Below, piece after piece: positions 56,643 through 64,000 of a stretch of 64,000 nucleotides of DNA. Every line of letters starts with the position of its first letter. The stretch's first letter is position 1. Under the pieces are notes generated by a model. That model did not search any database. It saw only the letters and a list, made by a program, of their open reading frames with translations, and was not told the origin of the DNA. The translations under genes and the position numbers were made by a program. The DNA is from Rhodococcus sp. 14-1411-2a (GTDB lineage Bacteria; Actinomycetota; Actinomycetes; Mycobacteriales; Mycobacteriaceae): positions 1 through 64,000 of the forward strand of contig NZ_NPGA01000019.1 of assembly GCF_002259485.1 (NCBI RefSeq), given 5' to 3'.

Positions 56643-57932
56643 TCAATCGGCGGTTTTCTGTAAGCCTGGAAACGCAGACCTCAGTTCGGCGTGTAGTTCT
56701 GCCACATTTGCCGCATACGCGTGCGACGCGTGTCCGAGCGTCTCCACAGCCGCCTTGTGCGGATCTTCGTCGGCGGCGCTGAGCACGCTCGGGATCGCCA
56801 TGGAGGCGGCGTCGACCACGATGTCATACGGGTTGTCGAGGGTTTCGTCCACTCGTTCGTAGGATCCCGAGTACGAAACCGACGTCGTCTCGGTCTCGTC
56901 GTCGATGTCCTCGTGCGCGGCAAGTTCGGCTTCCCGATCCGCGCCCAGTTGCGCAAAGACTCTGCCGATCTCGTGGTAGCCGGTGAACGGCGACGGCAAC
57001 GCTCGCCCCGCGGCGAGGGCATCGAGTGCCGGTCGCACCCACGGCCGGTCCGAGAGGCCGGAAAACTCGGCGGCTGCGATGGCGCACCAGGTAGCGATAC
57101 TGCGCGCGGTGGCGTCGTCGGCGGCGAGTATCGACATCACCAATTCTCGGTCGAACCGGGTGAGGTCCTGTCCGCCGTTGTAGGACAACACTTGTGGGAT
57201 CGGCTCACCACCCCACGCAGATCGTTCACGATCGATTCTCTGCTGTGTCAGCTCGGCGCTGCTGAGTAACTGCGTCGTTCCGTCCTCGTGAAAGATGGTG
57301 ATGAAGGCAGGTGATTCGGACTGCGACCCGGAACTGTCGACGTGAAAGTCCGAAGCAGAAGAGGACGGTTCGGACGCTGGACCTGGATCATCGACGACGG
57401 GCTTGTCGTCGTCCGGGACTCCGTAGCCCGGCATGTCCCAGCGGATCGCGGCGCGAGTCGCGGCTGCGTGCGATGGCCACAGACGGATTCGCCACACGTC
57501 GCCGGGAGTGGTGCTACCGGGCCACCCGTAGTTCACAAAGCCGCGCCCGCTGACCTGCACCAGATAGTCGCCGGGCGGGATGAGGCAATCGACTGGGTCC
57601 ATGGTCGTCGAATCGATCTGAAGGACACCCTCAGGACCGATCTCGAGTCGGTCCTCGCTGACCTGTTGCCACTGGTCGTCATCACTCGGCGGCCGAGCGG
57701 TGAACAACTCGACGTCGATCGACATCTCGAAGTTGTTCTGGTGAGGGCTCAGTATCACCAGTGTTTTTCCGTCTCCGGCGGTGGGCTGGTTGGCCAGAGC
57801 CTGTTCGAGCAGCGGATATTCGTTCTCGCCGTCGTCGAGACCGCCACGGAGATAGAACTGGCCGTGGTCCATCGTCAGCTCGACATGCTCCGAACTGAGG
57901 GCCGTTTCGGAGTGCTCGGTCATGCTGGACAC
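56643..57932 (-). CDS. large protein with possible ComJ-like N-terminal domain
   Basis: A 429-residue protein. Residues 10-175 are beta-rich (VELTMDHGQFYLRGG, TLVILSPHQNNFEMSIDVEL, CLIPPGDYLVQVSGRG, DVWRIRLWPS). The opening resembles the competence protein J/ComJ-like group found among immunity-type proteins; this is a tentative match. A disordered Ser/Pro/Asp linker spans about 180-215, then a helical C-terminal half (DRELVMSILAADDATARSI, KAAVETLGHASHAYAANVAEL). No signal peptide. Confidence 0.6.
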   Translation of the reverse strand: MSSMTEHSETALSSEHVELTMDHGQFYLRGGLDDGENEYPLLEQALANQPTAGDGKTLVILSPHQNNFEMSIDVELFTARPPSDDDQWQQVSEDRLEIGPEGVLQIDSTTMDPVDCLIPPGDYLVQVSGRGFVNYGWPGSTTPGDVWRIRLWPSHAAATRAAIRWDMPGYGVPDDDKPVVDDPGPASEPSSSASDFHVDSSGSQSESPAFITIFHEDGTTQLLSSAELTQQRIDRERSAWGGEPIPQVLSYNGGQDLTRFDRELVMSILAADDATARSIATWCAIAAAEFSGLSDRPWVRPALDALAAGRALPSPFTGYHEIGRVFAQLGADREAELAAHEDIDDETETTSVSYSGSYERVDETLDNPYDIVVDAASMAIPSVLSAADEDPHKAAVETLGHASHAYAANVAELHAELRSAFPGLQKTAD

Positions 57933-58218
57933 AGTGCCAGGCCGCAGGGCGCTGGGCGAGGATTTCGCGGAACTGAGGATTTCGCGGAACTATGGCGTCG
58001 GTTATCCGCGACTCCTTCGTTGCCGACACGTTCGCGACCACGCAATCAGCCGACAACAACATGCGCTGTGTCGTTGTAGGCCGTCGGCGAGGATGGCTGC
58101 CGCCCCGGCGTGCGCACTTGCGAGATGCCCTCCTGTCGCGGGGATCGAAGGCGGGATTGTCGACTCACCTCGATGAGTGGTCCTGCTGTTGGTGCGATGC
58201 GTGTGTGAGGCTGCACGA

Positions 58219-59037
58219 ATGAGGAATCAGGATGCGATGTACTTGCTCGAGACCGTTCCCGGGCGGACATTCGTCTCGGGACTGATCGACGATCACCGAC
58301 GCGCGGGAGCGGGACTTTCCGCGGTGGCGTTTCTGCGATCACGGTCGATGGCAGAGCTGGTGTGGGCGGCGCAGGGGGATGTCAGTGGCTATCTCTATGG
58401 CGGCGGGCTCGACGATGCATCGTCCATCGATCCCCACGACCCCGACATTGTCGCGATGGCCGAAGCGACGGCTGCCGAGCTCGCCGCATCGCATCGTCAG
58501 ATGTTCACGAGTCCGCAACGTCACCACGGGTGTGTCGATGTGCTCCGGCAACCTCGTGTGACCAATCGACGAGCACCGTCGGAGGTCCTGCCGGCCGGGG
58601 CATTGTGGACCGCGACCCCGCTGGACGGCGGCGTGGACACGTGGACTCACAGCCGTGAAACGGACGATGCGGAGAACCTGTACGAGCTTCATTTCGACCC
58701 CGCGCAGGTTCGGGTCGCTCGAATCGACAGCGCTGCCGACTGGGTCACCCTGCTGCGTTCTCATGCACGGATCGACTCGGCGTCGGGGACTGTGTATCCG
58801 GACTGGGATTCGATCGCATCGAGTGTGGACGCCGTGCATCTATCACTGCTGGGTTTGTTGACGGCTCATCCGCGACTGTCGGAGGTTCCCGCTGCTGATT
58901 CGCGTGACAATTACGGGCACAGCAAGAGTGGTGCGTGGCCGGGCGTCGGTGACTGGTCGACCGTCAGCACAGTATGGATGGTGCTCCCCGAGCACGGTCG
59001 CTGGGCCCTGTCGATGGAGACGTCGCTCGATCGCTAG
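58219..59037 (+). CDS. hypothetical protein
   Basis: A 272-residue soluble protein starting at ATG 58,219; a second Met at 58,237 with AGGA upstream is also possible. Visible segments: LETVPGRTFVSGLIDDH, MAELVWAAQGDVSGYLYGG, LWTATPLDGGVDTWTHS, NLYELHFDPAQVRVARIDSA, WMVLPEHGRWALSMET. The strand order and the DTWTH/WMVLP pieces suggest a compact alpha/beta enzyme-like or immunity-like fold, but I cannot name it. Confidence 0.6.
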   Translation: MRNQDAMYLLETVPGRTFVSGLIDDHRRAGAGLSAVAFLRSRSMAELVWAAQGDVSGYLYGGGLDDASSIDPHDPDIVAMAEATAAELAASHRQMFTSPQRHHGCVDVLRQPRVTNRRAPSEVLPAGALWTATPLDGGVDTWTHSRETDDAENLYELHFDPAQVRVARIDSAADWVTLLRSHARIDSASGTVYPDWDSIASSVDAVHLSLLGLLTAHPRLSEVPAADSRDNYGHSKSGAWPGVGDWSTVSTVWMVLPEHGRWALSMETSLDR

Positions 59038-59190
59038 AGCGAACCTCGTTCGAGCGACTCCGGTGGCTAGCGTGGGCGGGTCGAGGATCCGGGACCTGAA
59101 CGAATTCGTAGCTGTTGTACGACCCCGCCCCGCAGTTTCCGGTGGTCTTGTTATTGGCGTGCAGGCGAATTCGGGTTGTACCGCCACGGA

Positions 59191-59436
59191 GTGATCTGGC
59201 GAAGGCCACCGGCGGCGACCGTGGCCGAAGAGCGCATAACCGAATCCATGAGCGTGGCGGATATGGCGGAGGTCGGGTCGGTCAGTGTGGCTTCTCTGCA
59301 CCGTGTGTTCCGGGCGGAGCTGGGTGCAACCCCACTGGGCTGGCTCACGGCCTAGCGCGTCGATTATGCGCGGCACCTGCTCGAAGAGATGTCGCTTCGG
59401 TCATGTGCGATCGACGTCCCCGGTTACGCTGATCCT
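59191..59436 (+). pseudogene. AraC-family regulator C-terminal remnant with internal stop
   Basis: One frame reads ESMSVADMAEVGSVSVASLH, RVFRAELGATPLGWLTA, stop, RVDYARHLLEE and then GYADP. This is the double helix-turn-helix of GlxA/FtrA-type AraC regulators, where WLTAQRVDHARRLLE is standard; the TAG replaces the conserved Gln codon (CAG). The ligand domain is missing and the end runs into the next gene. Clearly non-functional. Confidence 0.72.
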
Positions 59437-60372
59437 GTGAGGAACCCGTGGTTGCTTCTGAGTGTCGGTGTGCTGATTGCACTCGCGGTGGGGTATTGGG
59501 TGTGGACGCAACCCGCCGAGCGCCGTGTCGCAGAGATCGGATCCGCTGCGGCGTTCGAGTGCGCCGTGCCGATTGAGGTAGCAAGCTACGTCGTGTCGCC
59601 ACCGCCGACTCGTCCTGCGCAGCGGCCGATCCCGGGGATCGTCCCCGCTGATTTCGTGCCTGTCGAAGCGGTCGTATGCGATCACTTCGCCGACGGAGAC
59701 ATCAGTGCAGACCGATGGGTCACGTTCCACGAGAGACACTTTCGAGGAGACCTGAGTGGACTGGTCGAGCAGGTTAACGCGTTGTCCGATCGCGAGACTC
59801 TGTTTCCCGGTGGGTGTGGCGATGAGTACAGCTTGGCCCCTGTCGAGGACATGTGGTTGGTCGATGCCACTGGGCGCGCGATGGAACCGTCTTACCCGCT
59901 CAACGACTGCGGACTGCCGAACCAGGGTGCCGTGTACACGGCTCGACAACTCCCGGATGTTTCGACGGTCGAGCATCGTGTGCAGATCAGCGATTATGGA
60001 GTCGAGATGTGGCAGGGCTGTTCGCCCACGTTTTCCGCACCGATTGCGGGACAACGTGATCTGAGGTTGGAGTTGTTCTCCGGACCATCGAGCTATTGCC
60101 GCTTCGATACGACCGGATCGTTACCGTTGTTCGGTGGTGTGACTGCATACAGCGACACCATTTTGTCGGAGGTAGTCGTCCGGCTTTCTCCGTCCGGTCC
60201 GTGTGCGGAGTCTGCGGGAACGGTGCTCACTTCGATACTGCAGAATTCCGGACCTAACTCGGGCCCGGTGCCTGTGTCCATTGAGGTCGATGGATGCCGT
60301 CGGTTGATCGCGGATGGCTTTGTGCCCTTGAGTCCAGTGCCAGAAGATGTGCTGGAGGAACTACTCGGGTGA
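59437..60372 (+). CDS. membrane-anchored extracytoplasmic hypothetical protein
   Basis: A 311-residue protein with an N-terminal membrane anchor (residues 4-22, PWLLLSVGVLIALAVGYWV) and a large exported domain with at least seven cysteines (FECAV, VVCDHF, GGCGDEY, NDCGLP, QGCSP, SYCRF, GPCAE), probably disulfide-bonded. I choose GTG 59,437; ATG 59,389 would add the AraC remnant sequence. The function is unknown. Confidence 0.65.
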   Translation: MRNPWLLLSVGVLIALAVGYWVWTQPAERRVAEIGSAAAFECAVPIEVASYVVSPPPTRPAQRPIPGIVPADFVPVEAVVCDHFADGDISADRWVTFHERHFRGDLSGLVEQVNALSDRETLFPGGCGDEYSLAPVEDMWLVDATGRAMEPSYPLNDCGLPNQGAVYTARQLPDVSTVEHRVQISDYGVEMWQGCSPTFSAPIAGQRDLRLELFSGPSSYCRFDTTGSLPLFGGVTAYSDTILSEVVVRLSPSGPCAESAGTVLTSILQNSGPNSGPVPVSIEVDGCRRLIADGFVPLSPVPEDVLEELLG

Positions 60373-60863
60373 TGATCGTGAAGTCAGTCTTCTGCGTCCA
60401 TTCATGTCGTTCAGCGTTATCGACGCGCGGAAGTTTCGATACTTCAGCACCACGTGGCGTCGGGTCGTTGTAGTAGAAGGCGGTTCCCAACCCATGCCGG
60501 AAGCGAGCGAACGACATTGCAAGGACAGCGTGTTCGCAGCTACCGAGCTCGACCGTCAATTTCGGTGATGGTCAAATACATCTACGATAAATCCGACCTC
60601 ATCGGTGGCGACCGATCTGGGCCGTCTCGCGAGTACGGCATCATGAACGCGCGGTAGACGTACAACTCCGCCAACAGGTGAGCCGTCATCCCCGCACTGG
60701 TGTTGCAGAAGGCACATGCAGACGACGGACACCGGCACGCCACCCTTCGCTCGACACGAATCGGTTTCACCGGAGCGGACACCAGCGGCCACGGCAGGGG
60801 CGCGCCTGCACCACAACCTGGTTCGTCGAGCGCTCACGGGGTGTGTTGTCGAATGTCCATCGA
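60373..60863. other. 491-base gap without a supportable gene
   Basis: Several short frames overlap here, for example a minus-strand frame ending in FCNTSAGMTAHLLAELYVYR, but none has a ribosome site or clear composition advantage. It may be gene debris. No RNA or repeat recognised. Confidence 0.45.
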
Positions 60864-61253
60864 CTACACGAGCGGCGGCGGATTGCTGGGGAAGGTGCGC
60901 CTCGGGTCACAACGTCCGCTCTGCATGGCCGCTTGGTACGCCTGCCAGTCACCACAGAAGTAGTACGACACGGTGCCGTCGTTGAACGTCACTCGGACTG
61001 GCCGCCGGCCCGTGTGGTTCACGGCAACGAGACTGCCTTCGATATCGGCGGCCGCAATTCTCTCAGTCCGGGCCCGCTGCTGTTCAGCCTGTTTGCGGGC
61101 TGCCTCGCGGTCAGCGCGTTTAGTGATGCGTCGCTGGCGTGAGCGCAAATATCTGCGCCTCACTTGAGGGCCGGAGACCGTGGCGAATTTAGCGACCGCA
61201 ATGACGACGAGGCCGCCCACGACAGCGACCATGATCGCTTCCCAAATACTCAT
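60864..61253 (-). CDS. small membrane protein with basic coiled region
   Basis: A 129-residue protein from ATG 61,253: membrane helix at 4-24 (WEAIMVAVVGGLVVIAVAKF), then an Arg/Ala/Gln-rich helix (RRITKRADREAARKQAEQQR) and a beta-rich end (VRVTFNDGTVSYYFCGDW). The function is unknown. Confidence 0.6.
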   Translation of the reverse strand: MSIWEAIMVAVVGGLVVIAVAKFATVSGPQVRRRYLRSRQRRITKRADREAARKQAEQQRARTERIAAADIEGSLVAVNHTGRRPVRVTFNDGTVSYYFCGDWQAYQAAMQSGRCDPRRTFPSNPPPLV

Positions 61254-61263
61254 TATCGACAGG

Positions 61264-61554
61264 TTATAGGGCCATGCGGGCACCCGTTCCAACTGTCTTG
61301 TCAACGGCGCTCAGCATCCGCGTGAATTCAGGCATGTGGTCTCGAACGTAGGTGCGCAGGAAGGTGAAACTTTTCTGCGCATGTAATCGTGGCGTCATCG
61401 ACCAGATGTTCGGCAACCCGCCGCGGATCGGCTGTAGTGCAAGCGACGTCCAGTACGAATACGGCCCAATGTGCGCGGCGATCCAGTCGATTGCGGGGAC
61501 TGGCTCGCGGGTAACGTCCTGGGGTTGGCAGATGACAACAGATTGTAGGATCAC
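61264..61554 (-). CDS. short hypothetical protein
   Basis: A 96-residue protein (QSVVICQPQDVTREPVPAID, then IGPYSYWTSLALQPI and TFLRTYVRDHMPEFTRML). It ends 10 bases before the start of the gene at 61,253, so the two may be cotranscribed. No family recognised. Confidence 0.45.
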   Translation of the reverse strand: MILQSVVICQPQDVTREPVPAIDWIAAHIGPYSYWTSLALQPIRGGLPNIWSMTPRLHAQKSFTFLRTYVRDHMPEFTRMLSAVDKTVGTGARMAL

Positions 61555-61599
61555 CGCGGTCTAGAGTGGCGACCTAAGTGATCGCGTTGTGCGATGGCG

Positions 61600-61758
61600 T
61601 CAGTTAGTTGCGTGCCGTGGGGCAATAGCCTGATCGCGAGGATCGTCGACGCCAAACCGGCATACGCTTACGTCCGTGATCTTCGGCTGTGAGCTTTCGA
61701 TCTCTCTGAGAGTCTCTGGGCTCAGCAGACCTGAAGGAAGTTGCCAGAACGGCTTCAT
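61600..61758 (-). CDS. possible small ORF
   Basis: A 52-codon frame from ATG 61,758: PFWQLPSGLLSPETLREIES, then VSVCRFGVDDP. Composition is protein-like and the frame is open further upstream, where it overlaps the end of the solenoid gene in another frame. It might be the displaced C-terminus of that gene after a frameshift, or a separate short gene. Confidence 0.25.
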   Translation of the reverse strand: MKPFWQLPSGLLSPETLREIESSQPKITDVSVCRFGVDDPRDQAIAPRHATN

Positions 61759-61787
61759 GCGATCGATCGACCAGTTGGTCTCGTTTG

Positions 61788-64000
61788 CTAGGAATCCGTG
61801 GATTGGCCTCGGACCATGGCACTTGGATCCGTGCGCAAACGGTGATGGATGGCCTCGAAGCGGGGCCCGTGTAGGGGCTTCTCGGCTAGGGCACGGGCGA
61901 GGGTGGCACGTACACCGACGTGTGGGTCGTTCGAGAGGAAGTCGCCCAGTGTGGGGTCGGGCTCTGAGTCTTCGGACCACAGAACACACGCGGCTTTACG
62001 GAAACTCACATTGGGGCTCACTGATAGTTCGACGACCAGAGAATATGCCTGGACAGCGACGCACGCGCGAGCGAGCGCCTCAGCTTCTCCTGCGTTACTC
62101 GATACTTGCCTGAGCTGGCGCCGGAGGCGCTCCGTTACCGCATCGCGTTGCGTGCGGTTCTGCGCAGCTATTGCCGCCGTCCACAACAATTCAGCCTCGA
62201 AATGAGGCCCGCCACTCGAAAGCTTGAAACGCGCGGCGGGATCCTTGATGGTTGTCCGGGCCTCGATATCAAAACGGTTGAGTGTAGGTTCATCGACCAG
62301 TCGCAGTGTGTCGGATACGATCTCGTCTCGTTTGTCGGAGTCGGTGTGTTCCACGAGTTGACGGAGGCCGGCAGCAGCGTCCGCGCGTTCGGACGCCGAG
62401 AGGTGCACATCCTTGATCCTCTCAAGCAGGTGCTCTTTCCATTGCCGTACGAAAGCTTTGGCTCGCGGGTCGTCGCCGTTGTCGAGTGCCGAGCTCAACG
62501 CGGTGCTTATGAGAGTGCATGCGTATCCTTCAACGTGTGAGGTTCGGGGTACATTGAGCTGTTCTGACATAAGTGACTCGGCCAATGATTGTGTATGTTC
62601 GACCGAAACATCGGTGGAGACACCCCAGGTCGCCAAGACCTCGGCAGCCCCCCGGTTTTGATGTTGGTCAACCAACTGCTGAAGTGCTTCTCGCATTAGA
62701 GCGATGTCGGCCAAGGAACGCTCGACCCGGCTCGTAGTCCTTCCGACATCGATGCGGACCATCTCTGCTAGACCATCTACCGCGGTCTTGCGATGGTGCG
62801 GATCACTTGTGACGACGGCAATCAAGAAGTCGATTAGCTGCTCGTCGATGAATCTGTAGTGGTTCTCATCTCTCGGGATCAGTTTTAGGGCCACTGGCAA
62901 AACCTGAACCACAACCGCCTCCGGCAGCCTTGATCCGAGCGAGGCAATCGCGCCTAATGATGCGACGGCGTCGTCGGCGTCTATGGCATTGGTGGGGTCC
63001 GCTGAGCCAGCGAAGACCATTTGGAGGGCGGCAGCGATTCGGTCAATGTCTGCATCGGGGATGAAGTCGGCAGTTTGGCCGAGGACATCAGCGGCGCACG
63101 CTCGCTGCAGCGCCGACGGGGAGCTGAGGTAGGCCGACACATCAATGAATTGAGACAGAAGGTTAGATGACGAGAGGGCGGATTTTCGGTCTCCAGCGAC
63201 TACCCGTTGGCGTATAGCGAATTCGGGTCGGAGCCCAGCCTCCATAGCCTGCGCGAGGAATTTTCTCGCTCGCCTCTCGTCGCATTCGTTTCCTGAGGTT
63301 CGTTCGAGACGGAGCCAGTGGTGGGTCCATCTGATGGCGTCGGCCACTTTGGTGTCCACCAAGTGCTGCAGTGCCACGGCTTCGGCGGTGTCCTTCCCTT
63401 TGATGAGGCGGCTACGGTTGCTTATAGATTTCGCGCTGCTCATGACCCGCTGCGGTAAGGGGTTGAAGTTTGGGAAAAGTCCTGGCGGTGCAACCGATGC
63501 GATGCTGCGTAGCGCATCCCTGACGTCTCCGCCCATGTCTGCGTGCCATCCATGCGTGACCGCTCGTCGGTAGGCGTTAATCGCTGTAGTTGTTCGGTCT
63601 TCAGCGGCAGCGGCGCGTCCGTAGCGGCGCTCGATGAGCGCCCGGATTCCGTCGTCCGTGTATGACTGGTCGCGAACCTCGTCGTATGCTGAGGATGACG
63701 CAGCGCCGTCCAATATCTCCAGGTCAGCGATGGCGCAAAGGAGCCGGACCCTCTCGTGCGTTGTAGACGGGTTGGGTACCGACTTCAGAAATGTGAGTAC
63801 GGCGGCCTTGTCGTCGCGATCGTCCTCGTCGGTGACAATCTGCTCGGCGAGGAGTAAAGCGAGTCTTCCGACATGTTCGTTGCCTGTGGTGACCAGGCCG
63901 TCCACGATCGGGGCAACGTCGTCGACTTCGAAGCCATTTTCATACCACTGGTCGGCGTGTACGAGAAGCTTGAGAACCGAGTCGTTGTCGTCACGGGAGC
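61788..64000 (-). CDS. large alpha-solenoid (HEAT/TPR-like) protein, N-terminus outside window
   Basis: The frame is open to the window edge, giving at least 736 residues; an internal GTG at 63,905 is not needed as a start because coding-like sequence continues (VLKLLVHADQWYENGFEVDD). The protein is almost entirely helical repeats of about 35-40 residues, e.g. RACAADVLGQTADFIPDADI, AVASLGAIASLGSRLPEAVV, and FLSNDPHVGVRATLARALAE near the end, which fits HEAT-type repeats. No catalytic domain is visible in this part; one could lie in the missing N-terminus. Base use is less GC-rich than in the conserved block. Confidence 0.6.
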   Translation of the reverse strand, partial: SRDDNDSVLKLLVHADQWYENGFEVDDVAPIVDGLVTTGNEHVGRLALLLAEQIVTDEDDRDDKAAVLTFLKSVPNPSTTHERVRLLCAIADLEILDGAASSSAYDEVRDQSYTDDGIRALIERRYGRAAAAEDRTTTAINAYRRAVTHGWHADMGGDVRDALRSIASVAPPGLFPNFNPLPQRVMSSAKSISNRSRLIKGKDTAEAVALQHLVDTKVADAIRWTHHWLRLERTSGNECDERRARKFLAQAMEAGLRPEFAIRQRVVAGDRKSALSSSNLLSQFIDVSAYLSSPSALQRACAADVLGQTADFIPDADIDRIAAALQMVFAGSADPTNAIDADDAVASLGAIASLGSRLPEAVVVQVLPVALKLIPRDENHYRFIDEQLIDFLIAVVTSDPHHRKTAVDGLAEMVRIDVGRTTSRVERSLADIALMREALQQLVDQHQNRGAAEVLATWGVSTDVSVEHTQSLAESLMSEQLNVPRTSHVEGYACTLISTALSSALDNGDDPRAKAFVRQWKEHLLERIKDVHLSASERADAAAGLRQLVEHTDSDKRDEIVSDTLRLVDEPTLNRFDIEARTTIKDPAARFKLSSGGPHFEAELLWTAAIAAQNRTQRDAVTERLRRQLRQVSSNAGEAEALARACVAVQAYSLVVELSVSPNVSFRKAACVLWSEDSEPDPTLGDFLSNDPHVGVRATLARALAEKPLHGPRFEAIHHRLRTDPSAMVRGQSTDS

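Noticed and set aside
60556..60837. 93-codon minus-strand frame in the gap before the membrane protein gene
   Set aside because: No start signal, and overlapping frames are equally long.
43518..64000. Prophage, plasmid or CRISPR content
   Set aside because: No capsid, terminase, integrase, replication, Cas gene or regularly spaced repeat array is visible.

Overview
The window is chromosomal DNA from a high-GC actinobacterium of the Mycobacteriales, most likely Rhodococcus or a close relative in the Nocardiaceae. This rests on gene content and order. There is a giant type I fatty acid synthase with its own acpS, the GlgE alpha-glucan pathway, NucS in place of MutS/MutL, and a block that follows the order of Mycobacterium tuberculosis Rv1320c-Rv1343c (cyclase, nucS, epimerase, fadA4, thioredoxin-like, glgB, glgE, glgP, dinG, pncB, clpS, rhomboid, rph, rdgB). 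A second block matches the Rv2520c-Rv2524c neighbourhood (fas, acpS, dipeptidase, bcp, DUF3618 protein).

Layout. Positions 1-568: the 3' part of a 5S rRNA, its terminator and an unusual GC-rich tandem repeat. Positions 569-26,100: a densely packed housekeeping region. It holds a membrane adenylate cyclase, NucS, a DivIVA-like coiled coil, methylmalonyl-CoA epimerase divergent from a thiolase, a thioredoxin-like/TPR protein, the divergent glycogen/maltosyl-glucan cluster (glgE-glgB-metalloprotease against glgP), DinG helicase, NAD salvage (pncB), ClpS and a run of small conserved genes ending in RNase PH, RdgB and a secreted lipase. Positions 26,100-43,517: a mycothiol-type DinB protein, tRNA-Leu, a TetR gene with a visible palindromic operator, then fas-acpS behind a 435-base leader with palindromes, a second TetR gene, an actin-fold-like membrane protein, an M20 peptidase, Bcp, a DUF3618 protein and tRNA-Lys with a strong terminator.

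Positions 43,518-64,000, immediately downstream of tRNA-Lys, look completely different. This part contains orphan hypothetical genes, small membrane proteins, frequent strand changes and broken genes: a frameshifted gene, an IS110 transposase tail, a truncated SUKH gene and an AraC tail with a stop codon. Its recurring theme is SMI1/KNR4 (SUKH)-fold proteins: three intact paralogues plus one relic. They sit among unrecognised proteins, one with a possible ComJ-like N-terminal domain, and a large alpha-solenoid protein that runs off the right edge. I read this as an accessory island, possibly an immunity-gene array without visible toxins. No integrase, toxin or second attachment site is visible inside the window.

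How the genes work together. GlgE, GlgB and GlgP build and degrade cytosolic alpha-glucan. Fas makes acyl chains once AcpS adds the phosphopantetheine arm. The epimerase and thiolase serve propionate and acyl-CoA metabolism. NucS and DinG serve genome maintenance, while RdgB removes damaged nucleotides. The Rv1339-like phosphodiesterase and the adenylate cyclase could set cAMP levels from opposite sides.
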